Positions 1 to 8,405 of a stretch of DNA of 64,000 nt are shown in pieces. The DNA comes from Candidatus Gastranaerophilales bacterium (GTDB lineage Bacteria; Cyanobacteriota; Vampirovibrionia; Gastranaerophilales; Gastranaerophilaceae): positions 1 through 64,000 of the forward strand of contig CALUVW010000007.1 in assembly GCA_944324315.1 (NCBI GenBank). The letters run 5' to 3'. A program made the translations under genes and the position numbers. The notes beneath the pieces are model-generated. The model saw nothing but the letters and a program-made list of their open reading frames with translations. It was not told where the DNA came from and ran no database searches. Position 1 is the first letter of the stretch, and each line of letters starts with the position of its first letter.

Positions 1-898
1 ATTTTTCAGGATCATTTGCAGCTTCTTTTACTCTGTCATCCTGCCAGTAATGAAGGTTTACAGCGTTAGTGATTGCACGTATTGGGCATCTTCCTTCAAC
101 CCATTCCCACATTTTGTTAGCAACAAGACCGTGAAGCTGTGATACTGCGTTTGCAATTCTAGACATTCTTAGAGCTGCAACCGTAAGCGAGAAGTTTTCA
201 CCGCCTAATTGAACTGCAGTTTCTCTTGAACATCCTGCAAAGAATCCGCCTTCCATCAATGTATCAACCCAGTGAACTTCGTTTCCTGCAGCTACAGGTG
301 TGTGTGTTGTAAATACTGTTTTCTTTTTGACTTCTTCAAGATTTCCGTTATATTGTCTTAAAAGTTCAAAAGCAGCAGGAAGAGCGTGGCCTTCATTCAT
401 GTGAACAACATCAAAATTATAACCTATTTGCTGAAGGATTCTAATACCTGCGATACCTAATACTGTTTCTTGTGCAATTCTGATTTTTTCGTTTCCGTCA
501 TAAAGTTTGTGAGAAATGCTCTTTGCCCAGTCACTGTTACCTTCAATGTCTGTTGTTAAAAGATAAACAGGGCAGGCACCGAATAATTCCGGTTCTACTA
601 AATAAGCTTTTACCTTAACTTTTTCTCCAAAAATGTCGACTTCAGTGTAAGCATTAATATCTTTAAGAAAATCATAATATTTTCTGATATAAGCAACTTC
701 AACCTGACCATCATGAGCTATACGCTGATCATAGTAACCATAAGACCATAACATTGTTACACCGACCATTGGCATTTGCAAATAACCTGCAGACAGCATA
801 TGCGACCCTGCAAGAAATCCTAAACCGCCTGAATAAGTTTTTAAAGACTGATCCATTGCGATTTCCATTGAGAAATATGCTACATTTGGTAATGACAT
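1..898 (-). CDS. glgP: alpha-glucan (glycogen/maltodextrin) phosphorylase, partial (C-terminus off window)
   Basis: This enzyme releases glucose-1-phosphate from alpha-1,4-glucans using a PLP cofactor. The reading frame is open from an ATG at 898 to the window edge, so about 299 N-terminal residues are visible and the C-terminal, PLP-binding half is missing. The N-terminus begins MSLPNVAYFSMEIAM, and the signature segments HMNEGHA (about residue 165) and FTTHTPVAAGN (about residue 198) are typical of the short alpha-glucan phosphorylase form of family GT35. A strong AGGAAGG ribosome binding site lies just upstream of the ATG. A -10-like TATAAT and a 20-bp perfect palindrome lie about 110 bp upstream. 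The family assignment is confident; which glucan is the substrate is not visible. Confidence 0.93.
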   Translation of the reverse strand, partial: MSLPNVAYFSMEIAMDQSLKTYSGGLGFLAGSHMLSAGYLQMPMVGVTMLWSYGYYDQRIAHDGQVEVAYIRKYYDFLKDINAYTEVDIFGEKVKVKAYLVEPELFGACPVYLLTTDIEGNSDWAKSISHKLYDGNEKIRIAQETVLGIAGIRILQQIGYNFDVVHMNEGHALPAAFELLRQYNGNLEEVKKKTVFTTHTPVAAGNEVHWVDTLMEGGFFAGCSRETAVQLGGENFSLTVAALRMSRIANAVSQLHGLVANKMWEWVEGRCPIRAITNAVNLHYWQDDRVKEAANDPEK

Positions 899-1005
899 AT
901 TGACCTTCCTCTTCTTATACTGTGTAAACTAAATCCCATTTTGGGGTACTTCAACAGCATAACACAAAAATCTAATAATCAATTGTCAGTATTAAAATTT
1001 TTGCG

Positions 1006-1025
1006 ACTAATTCTTAAGAATTAGT
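1006..1025 (-). promoter_or_regulatory. 20-bp perfect palindrome, possible operator of glgP
   Basis: Positions 1006-1025 form a perfect palindrome (half-site ACTAATTCTT). On the minus strand it directly follows a TATAAT (forward 1026-1031), so it would overlap the transcription start of the phosphorylase gene. A repressor site is inferred from this placement only. Confidence 0.4.
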
Positions 1026-1081
1026 ATTATAAGGTTATTTCACGCTTAAAAAAAGTTTACAAACCTGAATTATAACTCTGT

Positions 1082-2311
1082 TTATAATATTTTGTCCAAG
1101 AATTTTTTTAAGGCTATTTTTATATGTGAGTAATTTAATCCGCCTTGCATATAGGCCACATACGGTTCTCTCATAGGGCCGTCTGCCGATAATTCTATTG
1201 TAGAGCCTTCAATAAAAGTTCCGCCTGCCATAATAACTTTGTCCTCATATCCCGGAATATATTCAGGAATTGGTGTTACATAACCATTTACCGGTGAAAA
1301 AGATTGAATTGTTCTGCAAAATTCTTCTAAGTGATCGGGATTGTTAAAAATTATGTTTTGAATAATATCCGTACGTTTTTCATTATATTTTGGTGCAGTG
1401 TTGTATCCTAAATCTTCAAAGATTTTTGAGGCAAGAACAGCACCTTTTACAGCATCTGCAACAACTGATGGCGCCATAAAAAGCCCCTGAAAAATCAGTC
1501 TGTGCTGATTAAACATAGCACCTCCTTCACAGCCTATTCCGGGTGCTGTAAGTCTATTTGCACTTCTTTCAACGTATCTTCTCTTTCCGGCAATATAGCC
1601 GCCAGCTTCTACAATTCCACCGCCTGGATTTTTAATTAATGAACCTGCAATTAAGTCTGCACCAACTTCTATCGGCTCCTTGTTTTCAACAAATTCACCG
1701 TAACAGTTGTCTACAAAACAGATGCAGTTTGGATTTTTTGACTTCACTATTTTACAGATCTTTTCTATTTCACTGATCGTAAGAGATTTTCTTGTTGAAT
1801 ACCCTTTAGAACGTTGGATTAAAACCATTGTAACAGTTTCATCAATTGCTTTTTCAAGTGCTTCAAAATCAATTGAGTCATTTTTTAATGAAATTTCATC
1901 ATATAAAACACCGTGTGAAATCAATGAATCTTCTTTTGTTTCTTCATCTCCCGCTGTTCCGATTACCTCTTGCATTGTATCATAAGGTGTACCTGCAGCG
2001 GAAATCAATTTGTTTCCCGGTCTTAAGTTCCCGAAAAGACAGCAGGCAAGTGTATGAGTACCTGATGCAAAATGTATTCTTGCAATTGCTTTTTCAGCCT
2101 TAAAAATCTCTGCAAATACTTTATCGAGGACTTCTCTGCCAATATCGTCATGACCGTATCCTGAAACCGTATAAAAATGTTCCGGCGCAACTCTGTGTTC
2201 AATAAATGCGTTTAATACTTTTTCCTGATTAAAATCTCTAATTTCATCTATTATTTCAAATTCTTTTTGTAAGCTGTTTTCTGCCTGTTTTATAATTTCT
2301 TTGCTATTCAT
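1082..2311 (-). CDS. methionine gamma-lyase family protein (PLP-dependent, 'aluminium resistance' family)
   Basis: This 409-residue protein has the whole-length pattern of the Met_gamma_lyase family (Pfam PF06838), a branch of the Cys/Met-metabolism PLP enzymes often mislabelled aluminium resistance protein. Visible features are the SGTH phosphate-binding segment, a CFVDNCYGEF segment expected to hold the PLP-contacting Asp, and GSLIKNPGGG, which should supply the Schiff-base lysine. The length matches the family. The true substrate of this branch is not established, so C-S lyase activity on methionine or cysteine-like compounds is inference. It is separately transcribed: glgP starts about 180 bp downstream, and the VWA gene is divergent from it. 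Confidence 0.88.
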   Translation of the reverse strand: MNSKEIIKQAENSLQKEFEIIDEIRDFNQEKVLNAFIEHRVAPEHFYTVSGYGHDDIGREVLDKVFAEIFKAEKAIARIHFASGTHTLACCLFGNLRPGNKLISAAGTPYDTMQEVIGTAGDEETKEDSLISHGVLYDEISLKNDSIDFEALEKAIDETVTMVLIQRSKGYSTRKSLTISEIEKICKIVKSKNPNCICFVDNCYGEFVENKEPIEVGADLIAGSLIKNPGGGIVEAGGYIAGKRRYVERSANRLTAPGIGCEGGAMFNQHRLIFQGLFMAPSVVADAVKGAVLASKIFEDLGYNTAPKYNEKRTDIIQNIIFNNPDHLEEFCRTIQSFSPVNGYVTPIPEYIPGYEDKVIMAGGTFIEGSTIELSADGPMREPYVAYMQGGLNYSHIKIALKKFLDKIL

Positions 2312-2429
2312 TATTTCTCCGCCAATTTCTGATTACTTTTATAATATTGCAACAAAAAATAATCGTCAATAAAATATATACACCTGTTCAAGTAAAAATT
2401 ACATTATTTATTAATATTATTAATCTGTT

Positions 2430-3146
2430 ATGAATAAAATCTTATCGATGTTTTTACTGATAGTTTTAACAATTCCTGTTTTTGCTTCGGGTTATTCTGT
2501 TCACAGCGCCGGTCAATATTCTAGTGACGAAATTTCTGAAGATGAGCGTGTTTTATTTATACTTGATTTCTCAAACAGTATGTCTGAATATTTGGAGGGG
2601 CGTAGAAAGGTCGATTTGATGATAGACACAATGAAATCAATTTTACCTAATTTAGATCCGAATATATCTGTAGGACTCAGGGTATACGGGCACAGAATGG
2701 GGTTAACTCCGTTTGAAGCCTGTAGAGCTTCAGCATTAATAGAACCTGTTTCTCCTGCTAACGGTATCAATATCCGAAACTCTTTACTAGATATTAAACC
2801 AAGGGGAATGACACCTATAACTTATTCTCTAAAGCAGGCTATAAAAAATGATTTTAGGGGGTTCAGCGGCCAAAAACACATTATATTATTAACTGATGGC
2901 GGCGAAAACTGTGATGAAAGCCCTTGCAGTTATGTATTGGAACTTATTAAAATAAGAAAAGACGTAAAAATTGATGTAATAGCTTTTAATATAAATGACG
3001 AAGAGGATTTGTCACAACTTGAATGCACATCGCTTGTTACTAGCGGCAGATTTTATAATGCAAAAACTGCAGTTCAACTTGCAAAAAGTTTAAACAGCAG
3101 TGTAAACAGCGTTAAAAAGGTTGAAGCAAAAATTATTAAAAATTAA
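2430..3146 (+). CDS. secreted von Willebrand factor type A (VWA) domain protein
   Basis: This 238-residue protein has an N-terminal signal peptide (residues 1-20, ending VFAS) followed by a single VWA domain. The metal-ion-dependent adhesion site is complete: DFSNS at residues 46-50, a Thr in GMTPI at about 128, and LTDGGENCDESPC at about 155. The two cysteines in the last motif may pair outside the cytoplasm. Proteins of this type bind ligands through a divalent cation at the cell surface or in the periplasm. No partner chelatase or pilus gene is adjacent. No Shine-Dalgarno sequence precedes the ATG, and a TATTAAT lies only a few bases upstream, so a very short leader is possible. The ligand is unknown. 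Confidence 0.85.
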   Translation: MNKILSMFLLIVLTIPVFASGYSVHSAGQYSSDEISEDERVLFILDFSNSMSEYLEGRRKVDLMIDTMKSILPNLDPNISVGLRVYGHRMGLTPFEACRASALIEPVSPANGINIRNSLLDIKPRGMTPITYSLKQAIKNDFRGFSGQKHIILLTDGGENCDESPCSYVLELIKIRKDVKIDVIAFNINDEEDLSQLECTSLVTSGRFYNAKTAVQLAKSLNSSVNSVKKVEAKIIKN

Positions 3147-3166
3147 TTCTTATTTTCGTATAATTA

Positions 3167-3493
3167 TTAATCAATTAGCCCCAGATCTCTGAGGAATCGT
3201 GTGTTATCAGATAGTTCCAAAAGTTTTTCATCATCAGTCGGATCTGTTACACCTTTTGCGAAAAGCTCATCAACCAGTCTGTTGTGTGAATCATTATCAG
3301 GATCAGATAATGCAAGTTTAGTAAAATTTTTGATATCACATTTCCGTTCATACATGTTAACGGCAGTGCGTGTCAGTTTATCGAGAAATACGCTTTTTTT
3401 CCCTTCAAAATCTACTTCAAGCGGATTTGTTGCGGCGTTATTATGTTTTTGTTTTTCTGCATTCAATTTTTGTGCTAATTTTTTAAACATCAT
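3167..3493 (-). CDS. hypothetical protein, 108 aa
   Basis: I do not recognise this protein. It is a charged, mostly helical, soluble polypeptide starting MMFKKLAQKLNAEKQ, with a short segment DPDNDSHNRL and the end LRDLGLID. The frame can be extended upstream to a GTG, but that extension overlaps a TATAAT promoter-like sequence. The ATG at 3493, preceded by AAGGGG, is therefore the better start. It is convergent with the VWA gene, with 20 bp between the stops. No signal peptide or membrane segment is seen. Confidence 0.6.
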   Translation of the reverse strand: MMFKKLAQKLNAEKQKHNNAATNPLEVDFEGKKSVFLDKLTRTAVNMYERKCDIKNFTKLALSDPDNDSHNRLVDELFAKGVTDPTDDEKLLELSDNTRFLRDLGLID

Positions 3494-3653
3494 ATCCCGA
3501 TAACCCCTTTTAATTATATTATACACTACTTGTCAAGAAAATCCACAATTCTTAATATTTATTTAAGTATAATTTTATTCTTGATTATAACTTATATTTA
3601 CATTAGAATGTTTACATAAATAGGTTGAATATGACTGTAAAGGTGGTAAAAAG

Positions 3654-4919
3654 ATGCTTGATATTAAATTAATAAGAGAATGTCCTGATAAAATTAATGA
3701 ACTTTTGAAAAGAAGAAATCCGCAGCTCTCAATTGATGAAGTTCTCAGGATAGATGAAGAGAGAAGAAAAATTCAAACGCAGGCTGATGAACTGCGTGCT
3801 AAAAGAAAAGCTGATTCGCAAAAAATCGGTCTTATGAAGAAAAACGGAGAAAATACTGATGCAGTTCAGGAGGAAGTTCGTAAACTGGGAGATGATATCA
3901 AGGCATTGGAAGATAAACAAACCGAACTTGATAATAAACAGCGTGATATCTTGTTACATACGCCTAATATCCCTGATGAAACCACTCCTATTGGATTGTC
4001 AGAAGATGATAATGTTGAAGTTTATAAGTGGGGTGAACCAAGGAAATTTGACTTTGAATTTAAAGCTCACTGGGATTTATGTGAAGAAAAAGGGCTTGTT
4101 GACTTTGAACGCGGCGTAAAAATTTCTCAGAGCAGATTTATTTTATATAGAGGAAAAGGTGCGAAGTTAGAACGTGCAATTATAAATTTCTTCCTTGATT
4201 ACCATACTATGGAACAAGGATATGAAGAAGTCTTGCCTCCGTTTATGGCCAATGCTGCAACAATGACAGGGACAGGGCAGCTTCCAAAATTTAAAGAAGA
4301 TATGTATAAGTGTGTGGATGAGGACTTGTATTTAATTCCGACCGCAGAAGTGCCTGTTACAAATATTTATTCGGGAGAAATTTTATCTGAAGATGATTTG
4401 CCAAAATATATGACGGCCTACACTCCTTGTTTTAGAAGAGAATCAGGATCTGCAGGCAAAGATACAAGAGGACTAATAAGAGTTCACCAGTTTAATAAAG
4501 TTGAGCTTGTAAAACTCTGCACCCCAGAAACAAGCAAAGATGAACATGAAAAACTAACTGAAGATGCAGAAAAAATGCTTCAATTATTGGAATTGCCATA
4601 TAGACGTGAGGCTTTATCAACCGGTGATATAGGATTTTCTGCTAATAAGTGCTGGGATTTAGAAGTTTGGATGCCTTCTTACGGAACTTATAAAGAAATT
4701 TCAAGCTGTTCAAACTTTGGTGATTATCAGGCAAGACGTGCAAATATAAGATACCGTGAAAAAACAACCGGAAAAACGCGCTTTGTCCATACAATTAACG
4801 GTTCAGGGCTTGCAGTCGGACGTACATTTGCAGCAATTGTTGAAAATTACCAGCAGGCTGACGGTTCTATTATTATCCCTGAGATTCTCAGAAAATATAC
4901 AGGATTTGATAGAATATAA
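3654..4919 (+). CDS. serS: seryl-tRNA synthetase
   Basis: This enzyme charges tRNA-Ser (and tRNA-Sec where present) with serine. The 421-residue length is standard. An N-terminal antiparallel coiled coil (about residues 27-100, rich in E, K and Q) would contact the tRNA long arm. The class II catalytic core has motif 2 ([21 protein letters not shown], about residue 259 onward, split here as [12 protein letters not shown] plus RGLIRVHQF) and motif 3 ([13 protein letters not shown], about residue 381). A Shine-Dalgarno AAAGGTGG precedes the ATG. The helicase gene follows 62 bp downstream on the same strand. Confidence 0.98.
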   Translation: MLDIKLIRECPDKINELLKRRNPQLSIDEVLRIDEERRKIQTQADELRAKRKADSQKIGLMKKNGENTDAVQEEVRKLGDDIKALEDKQTELDNKQRDILLHTPNIPDETTPIGLSEDDNVEVYKWGEPRKFDFEFKAHWDLCEEKGLVDFERGVKISQSRFILYRGKGAKLERAIINFFLDYHTMEQGYEEVLPPFMANAATMTGTGQLPKFKEDMYKCVDEDLYLIPTAEVPVTNIYSGEILSEDDLPKYMTAYTPCFRRESGSAGKDTRGLIRVHQFNKVELVKLCTPETSKDEHEKLTEDAEKMLQLLELPYRREALSTGDIGFSANKCWDLEVWMPSYGTYKEISSCSNFGDYQARRANIRYREKTTGKTRFVHTINGSGLAVGRTFAAIVENYQQADGSIIIPEILRKYTGFDRI

Positions 4920-4981
4920 ATTTAGGGCATAATATTAGAAGTAATATGTTATTCTGAATTTATTTCAGATTTGGAGTATGA

Positions 4982-7267
4982 ATGAACGAATTTCCTTTTG
5001 AACTAGACGATTTTCAAAAAGAGGCTTGTCAATTTATCGATGAAGGTAAAAGTGTTGTAGTATGCGCCCCGACCGGTGCCGGTAAAACTGTTATAGCTCA
5101 ACACGCAATTCATCGTGCATTAAAAGAAGGCACCAGAATTTTTTATACTACTCCATTAAAAGCTCTTTCTAACCAGAAATATTATGATTTCGGTGAAAAA
5201 TACGGTCAGGACAAAGTCGGTCTTTTAACAGGAGATACTTCAATTAATCGAAATGCGCAGATTGTTGTTATGACAACTGAAGTTTTCAGAAACATGCTTT
5301 ATGGTACTAATTTTGGTTCTGTAAAAGATAATTTAAAGGATGTCAGATATGTGGTTTTGGATGAAGTTCACTACATGAATGATGAACAGCGTGGAACTGT
5401 TTGGGAAGAAAGCATAATTTACTGTCCGACTAATGTCCAAATAATAGCACTTTCTGCAACTGTTGCAAATGCTCAAGAACTTACAGACTGGATTAATACT
5501 GTTCATTCAAAAACAGAGCTTGTAGATACTGATTTTAGACCTGTACCTTTAAGATTTTATTATTTTGACAGTTCGCAGCCGAACAAGCTTCTTCCGCTGT
5601 TAACGCCAAGCGGACAGCTAAACAAAAAAATTAAACCTGAAAAAAGAGTGTTTGGTAGAAAACTCCAAAACAAAAAATCTTATGTAAAAGAGGTTATAAG
5701 AAATTTGCAAGAAAATGATATGCTTCCGGCTATATATTTCACATTCTCAAGAAAAAAATGTGACGAACAGATGGAAAAATGTGCCTCTCTGGATTTAGTA
5801 AGCAAAGGAGAAAAAGCGGAAATTAGGCAGTTTGTTGATGATTATATAGCCGAAAATCCTCATTTATATAACAACAAGCATATTGAATATTTGCTTTGTG
5901 GTGTTGCGTCGCATCATGCAGGATTACTACCTGCCTGGAAAATTCTTGTTGAAAAGCTTTTTCAAAAAGGCTTAATAAAAGTTGTTTTTGCTACAGAAAC
6001 TCTTGCAGCTGGAATAAATATGCCGGCGCGTTCAACTGTTATAAGTTCTACGAGCAAACGGACTGACAGTGGGCATAGAATGCTTACAGCAAGCGAATTT
6101 TTACAAATGTCAGGCCGTGCAGGCAGGCGTGGTATGGATGAAGTCGGCTATGTGACAATTGTTGGCACACAATTCCAGTCTCCTGAAGAAGTTGCGGAAC
6201 TTGTTTTAAGTGATGCAAATCCGCTTGAAAGCCGTTTTTCCCCGAGTTATTCTATGGTATTAAATCTTTTACAAAGATTTTCTCTTGATGAAGCCAAAGA
6301 ACTTATTTTAAAAAGTTTCGGATATTTTTCATCAGGTTCAAGGCTTCAGCCGCTTCTTAAGGCTAAAGAGTTGATTAGAAACGAAATCAAATCGCGTGAA
6401 TTTGTGTGCCCTTATAAACTTTGTGATGAAAAACTTCATGAATATGACAAAATAAGGCATATTTATGTTCAAAACAGGCAGACTTATAAAAAAATCTGTA
6501 AGCAAGAGCGTGCAAAAAACAGACCGCTTTCGCCTGATGCTGTTAAATTCGGAAAAGAAACCAAATTAATGCTTGAAAAAATGCATTCTTTCAAGTGTGA
6601 TACCTGCAAACTTTACAAAAAGCATTCTAAAAATGTAGAAGTTTTAGCGCGTTTTGATGTAAGAATAAATAAGCTTGATAAAGAAATTGAAAAGCAGCGG
6701 GATATTTTTTGGAATAAATTTCTTGCTCACAGAAGTGTGTTAATTAATATGGATTATTTAAGAGATGATTATCCTACAGAATACGGTATTACCACTTCAC
6801 AAATTCGTTCTGAAAATGAATTGTTTATAGCAGAAATAATTTTTTCTCATATTCTTGAGAATCTTACACCTGCTCAGCTTGCAGCTGTTATTTGTGCGAT
6901 TACAACAGAAGATTTAAGAATTGATATTCCTTATCTTCCCGTATCAGAGCCTGTAAGAAAAACACTTAACCTTATAAGAAATATACGGCGTAAGCTTGAG
7001 AAAATTCAAAATAAATATTCTGTTGAAGCACCGATGTATATTAATCCTTATTTTAGCTCGCTTATTGAACTCTGGGTTGAAGGAGCTGAATGGGAAACTA
7101 TTACGGAGCAGATTGATATGGGGGAAGGTGATATTGTCAGATCATTTAAGCGTGTAGTTGATGTGCTGCGTCAATTTACTACTATTGATAATGTTCCTGA
7201 AAGCCTTGTTTTTACCGCTCGTGAAGCAATTGACAAAATTCAGAGAGAGCCTGTTAATATTGATTAA
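4982..7267 (+). CDS. Ski2/Mtr4-like DExH-box RNA helicase
   Basis: This 761-residue superfamily 2 helicase has Walker A APTGAGKT (residues 29-36), a DEVH box (about 125), a SAT motif, and motif VI QMSGRAGRRGMDEVG (about 377). Those features place it in the Ski2/Mtr4 branch, which is common in Cyanobacteria and some actinobacteria and otherwise typical of archaea and eukaryotes. The C-terminal part contains a Cys cluster (CPYKLCDE and later CDTCKLYKK) and the DSHCT-like helical end. A GGAG ribosome binding site lies 5 bp before the ATG. A role in RNA processing or turnover is expected from the family; the RNA target is unknown. Confidence 0.9.
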   Translation: MNEFPFELDDFQKEACQFIDEGKSVVVCAPTGAGKTVIAQHAIHRALKEGTRIFYTTPLKALSNQKYYDFGEKYGQDKVGLLTGDTSINRNAQIVVMTTEVFRNMLYGTNFGSVKDNLKDVRYVVLDEVHYMNDEQRGTVWEESIIYCPTNVQIIALSATVANAQELTDWINTVHSKTELVDTDFRPVPLRFYYFDSSQPNKLLPLLTPSGQLNKKIKPEKRVFGRKLQNKKSYVKEVIRNLQENDMLPAIYFTFSRKKCDEQMEKCASLDLVSKGEKAEIRQFVDDYIAENPHLYNNKHIEYLLCGVASHHAGLLPAWKILVEKLFQKGLIKVVFATETLAAGINMPARSTVISSTSKRTDSGHRMLTASEFLQMSGRAGRRGMDEVGYVTIVGTQFQSPEEVAELVLSDANPLESRFSPSYSMVLNLLQRFSLDEAKELILKSFGYFSSGSRLQPLLKAKELIRNEIKSREFVCPYKLCDEKLHEYDKIRHIYVQNRQTYKKICKQERAKNRPLSPDAVKFGKETKLMLEKMHSFKCDTCKLYKKHSKNVEVLARFDVRINKLDKEIEKQRDIFWNKFLAHRSVLINMDYLRDDYPTEYGITTSQIRSENELFIAEIIFSHILENLTPAQLAAVICAITTEDLRIDIPYLPVSEPVRKTLNLIRNIRRKLEKIQNKYSVEAPMYINPYFSSLIELWVEGAEWETITEQIDMGEGDIVRSFKRVVDVLRQFTTIDNVPESLVFTAREAIDKIQREPVNID

Positions 7268-7308
7268 TAAATTAGCAAAATTTGATATTTATAATATTTG
7301 ATTAAAGT

Positions 7309-8160
7309 ATGAAAATTTTACCGGTTTCTTTATTTTCTCCTAAAAAACTAATGCCTGTTATTACTGCAGCAGCGATAATGGCTCCTGTAAAGATAGCACA
7401 AGAATCATTTACGCATTTCCCTGAAATTGTAAAAAGTGTTGCACAGCTTAGCAGATTGGACAATAGTGTTTTACATGGCTTGAAAATTGTAAAATCTGTT
7501 AATTTTAAAGGCGGTATATCATATATGTTTGATTCAGCATCGGTTATAACATTGAAACATCGTATTTTGAGACCTGATTCAACTGTAAAATATACTCTTC
7601 CTATAAAAAATAATGAAAACGTTTATCTGGAACCATTCGGGATGTTTTTTGCAGATCGTCCCAACGGAAAACAGAAACGTCCTCATTTAGGATTGGATAT
7701 ATTTGTTACACCTCTAGCAAGAAAACCTAAAGAGCCTGTTACTATTTACGCACCTTTAGATGGTGTTGTAATATCACATAAAAGAGCAAGAGAAGAAGAT
7801 AATGTTATTGCAAATTGTATTACAATGCTTGGTGTTGACGGAAGAAAATATTCTTTTGATCATATGGCACGCTCTACAGATTATGCTGATTCGATCCCTT
7901 TGCCAACTGTTGGAACAATTTTGAAGGCAGGAGATAAAATAGGTTATGTGGGTTCAACAGGAGAAACTGTAATGTGGCATTTACACTTAATAGTAATGAC
8001 AGAAGAACAATTTCAGAAGCAGATTAAGAGCAAGTATTGGAATGAAATGTCGCAAAAAACCGGCTATTGTCCGATAAGAGGTCAGGTGAATCCACTTGAT
8101 GTAAAACAGGCTGGACCTATTGCAAAACTTCTTAATGAATACAGAATAAAAGAAAAATAA
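7309..8160 (+). CDS. M23 (LytM-type) metallopeptidase domain protein
   Basis: This 283-residue protein carries the two zinc motifs of family M23: HLGLD (about residue 126, HxxxD) and HLHL (about 224, HxH). The barrel core between them includes APLDGVV and GYVGSTGET. The N-terminus has a weakly hydrophobic stretch (about residues 14-27, PVITAAAIMAPVKIA) that could be a signal or anchor, though the cleavage site is unclear. The expected role is endopeptidase cleavage of peptidoglycan cross-links during wall growth. It follows the helicase by 41 bp on the same strand. The ATG has only a weak Shine-Dalgarno sequence. Confidence 0.85.
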   Translation: MKILPVSLFSPKKLMPVITAAAIMAPVKIAQESFTHFPEIVKSVAQLSRLDNSVLHGLKIVKSVNFKGGISYMFDSASVITLKHRILRPDSTVKYTLPIKNNENVYLEPFGMFFADRPNGKQKRPHLGLDIFVTPLARKPKEPVTIYAPLDGVVISHKRAREEDNVIANCITMLGVDGRKYSFDHMARSTDYADSIPLPTVGTILKAGDKIGYVGSTGETVMWHLHLIVMTEEQFQKQIKSKYWNEMSQKTGYCPIRGQVNPLDVKQAGPIAKLLNEYRIKEK

Positions 8161-8219
8161 ACAAATTTAGTGTTATTTTTACTATATTAAGTTTTGTAAA
8201 ACCCTTGCTATAAAAGGGA

Positions 8220-8248
8220 TTGAAGTATTTGTTAAAATATGTTACAAT
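8220..8248 (+). promoter_or_regulatory. sigma-70-type promoter for the NAGPA gene
   Basis: A -35 TTGAAG (8220-8225), a 17-bp spacer and a -10 TACAAT (8243-8248) are visible. Transcription starting near 8255 would give an unusually long leader of about 150 nt before the ATG at 8406. Confidence 0.65.
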
Positions 8249-8254
8249 AATAGT

Positions 8255-8405
8255 AGGAAGTTCCTGAAAATGGTTAACTCTTAGAGAAAATAGAATATTT
8301 TTAAATTTTCAATCAGGGTAAAATCAGGTTTCCGATGAGTGTTATTCCCCACCCCACTCTTAAATCAAAAAGGTATCCGGTTACTCCAAGTTAAGAGGTG
8401 ACATT
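8255..8405 (+). ncRNA. structured 5' leader, candidate cis-regulatory RNA (riboswitch-like)
   Basis: Four helices can be drawn by eye. Helix A pairs 8256-8267 with 8324-8333 (10 bp with a 2-nt bulge). Helix B pairs 8273-8283 with 8392-8402 (10 of 11 pairs) and covers the ribosome binding site GAGGTG; its 5' arm lies inside helix A, so A and B together make a pseudoknot. Helix C pairs 8357-8363 with 8391-8397 (7 bp, perfect), also covering the ribosome binding site. Helix D pairs 8337-8341 with 8355-8359 and competes with C. These mutually exclusive pairings resemble a translational switch. I do not match it to a known riboswitch class. Confidence 0.45.

Noticed and set aside
8255-8405. The NAGPA leader as a 6S, SRP or tmRNA gene, or a known c-di-GMP, TPP, cobalamin or c-di-AMP riboswitch
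   Set aside because: None of the conserved sequence blocks of those RNAs that I know could be found; only the helices themselves are supported.
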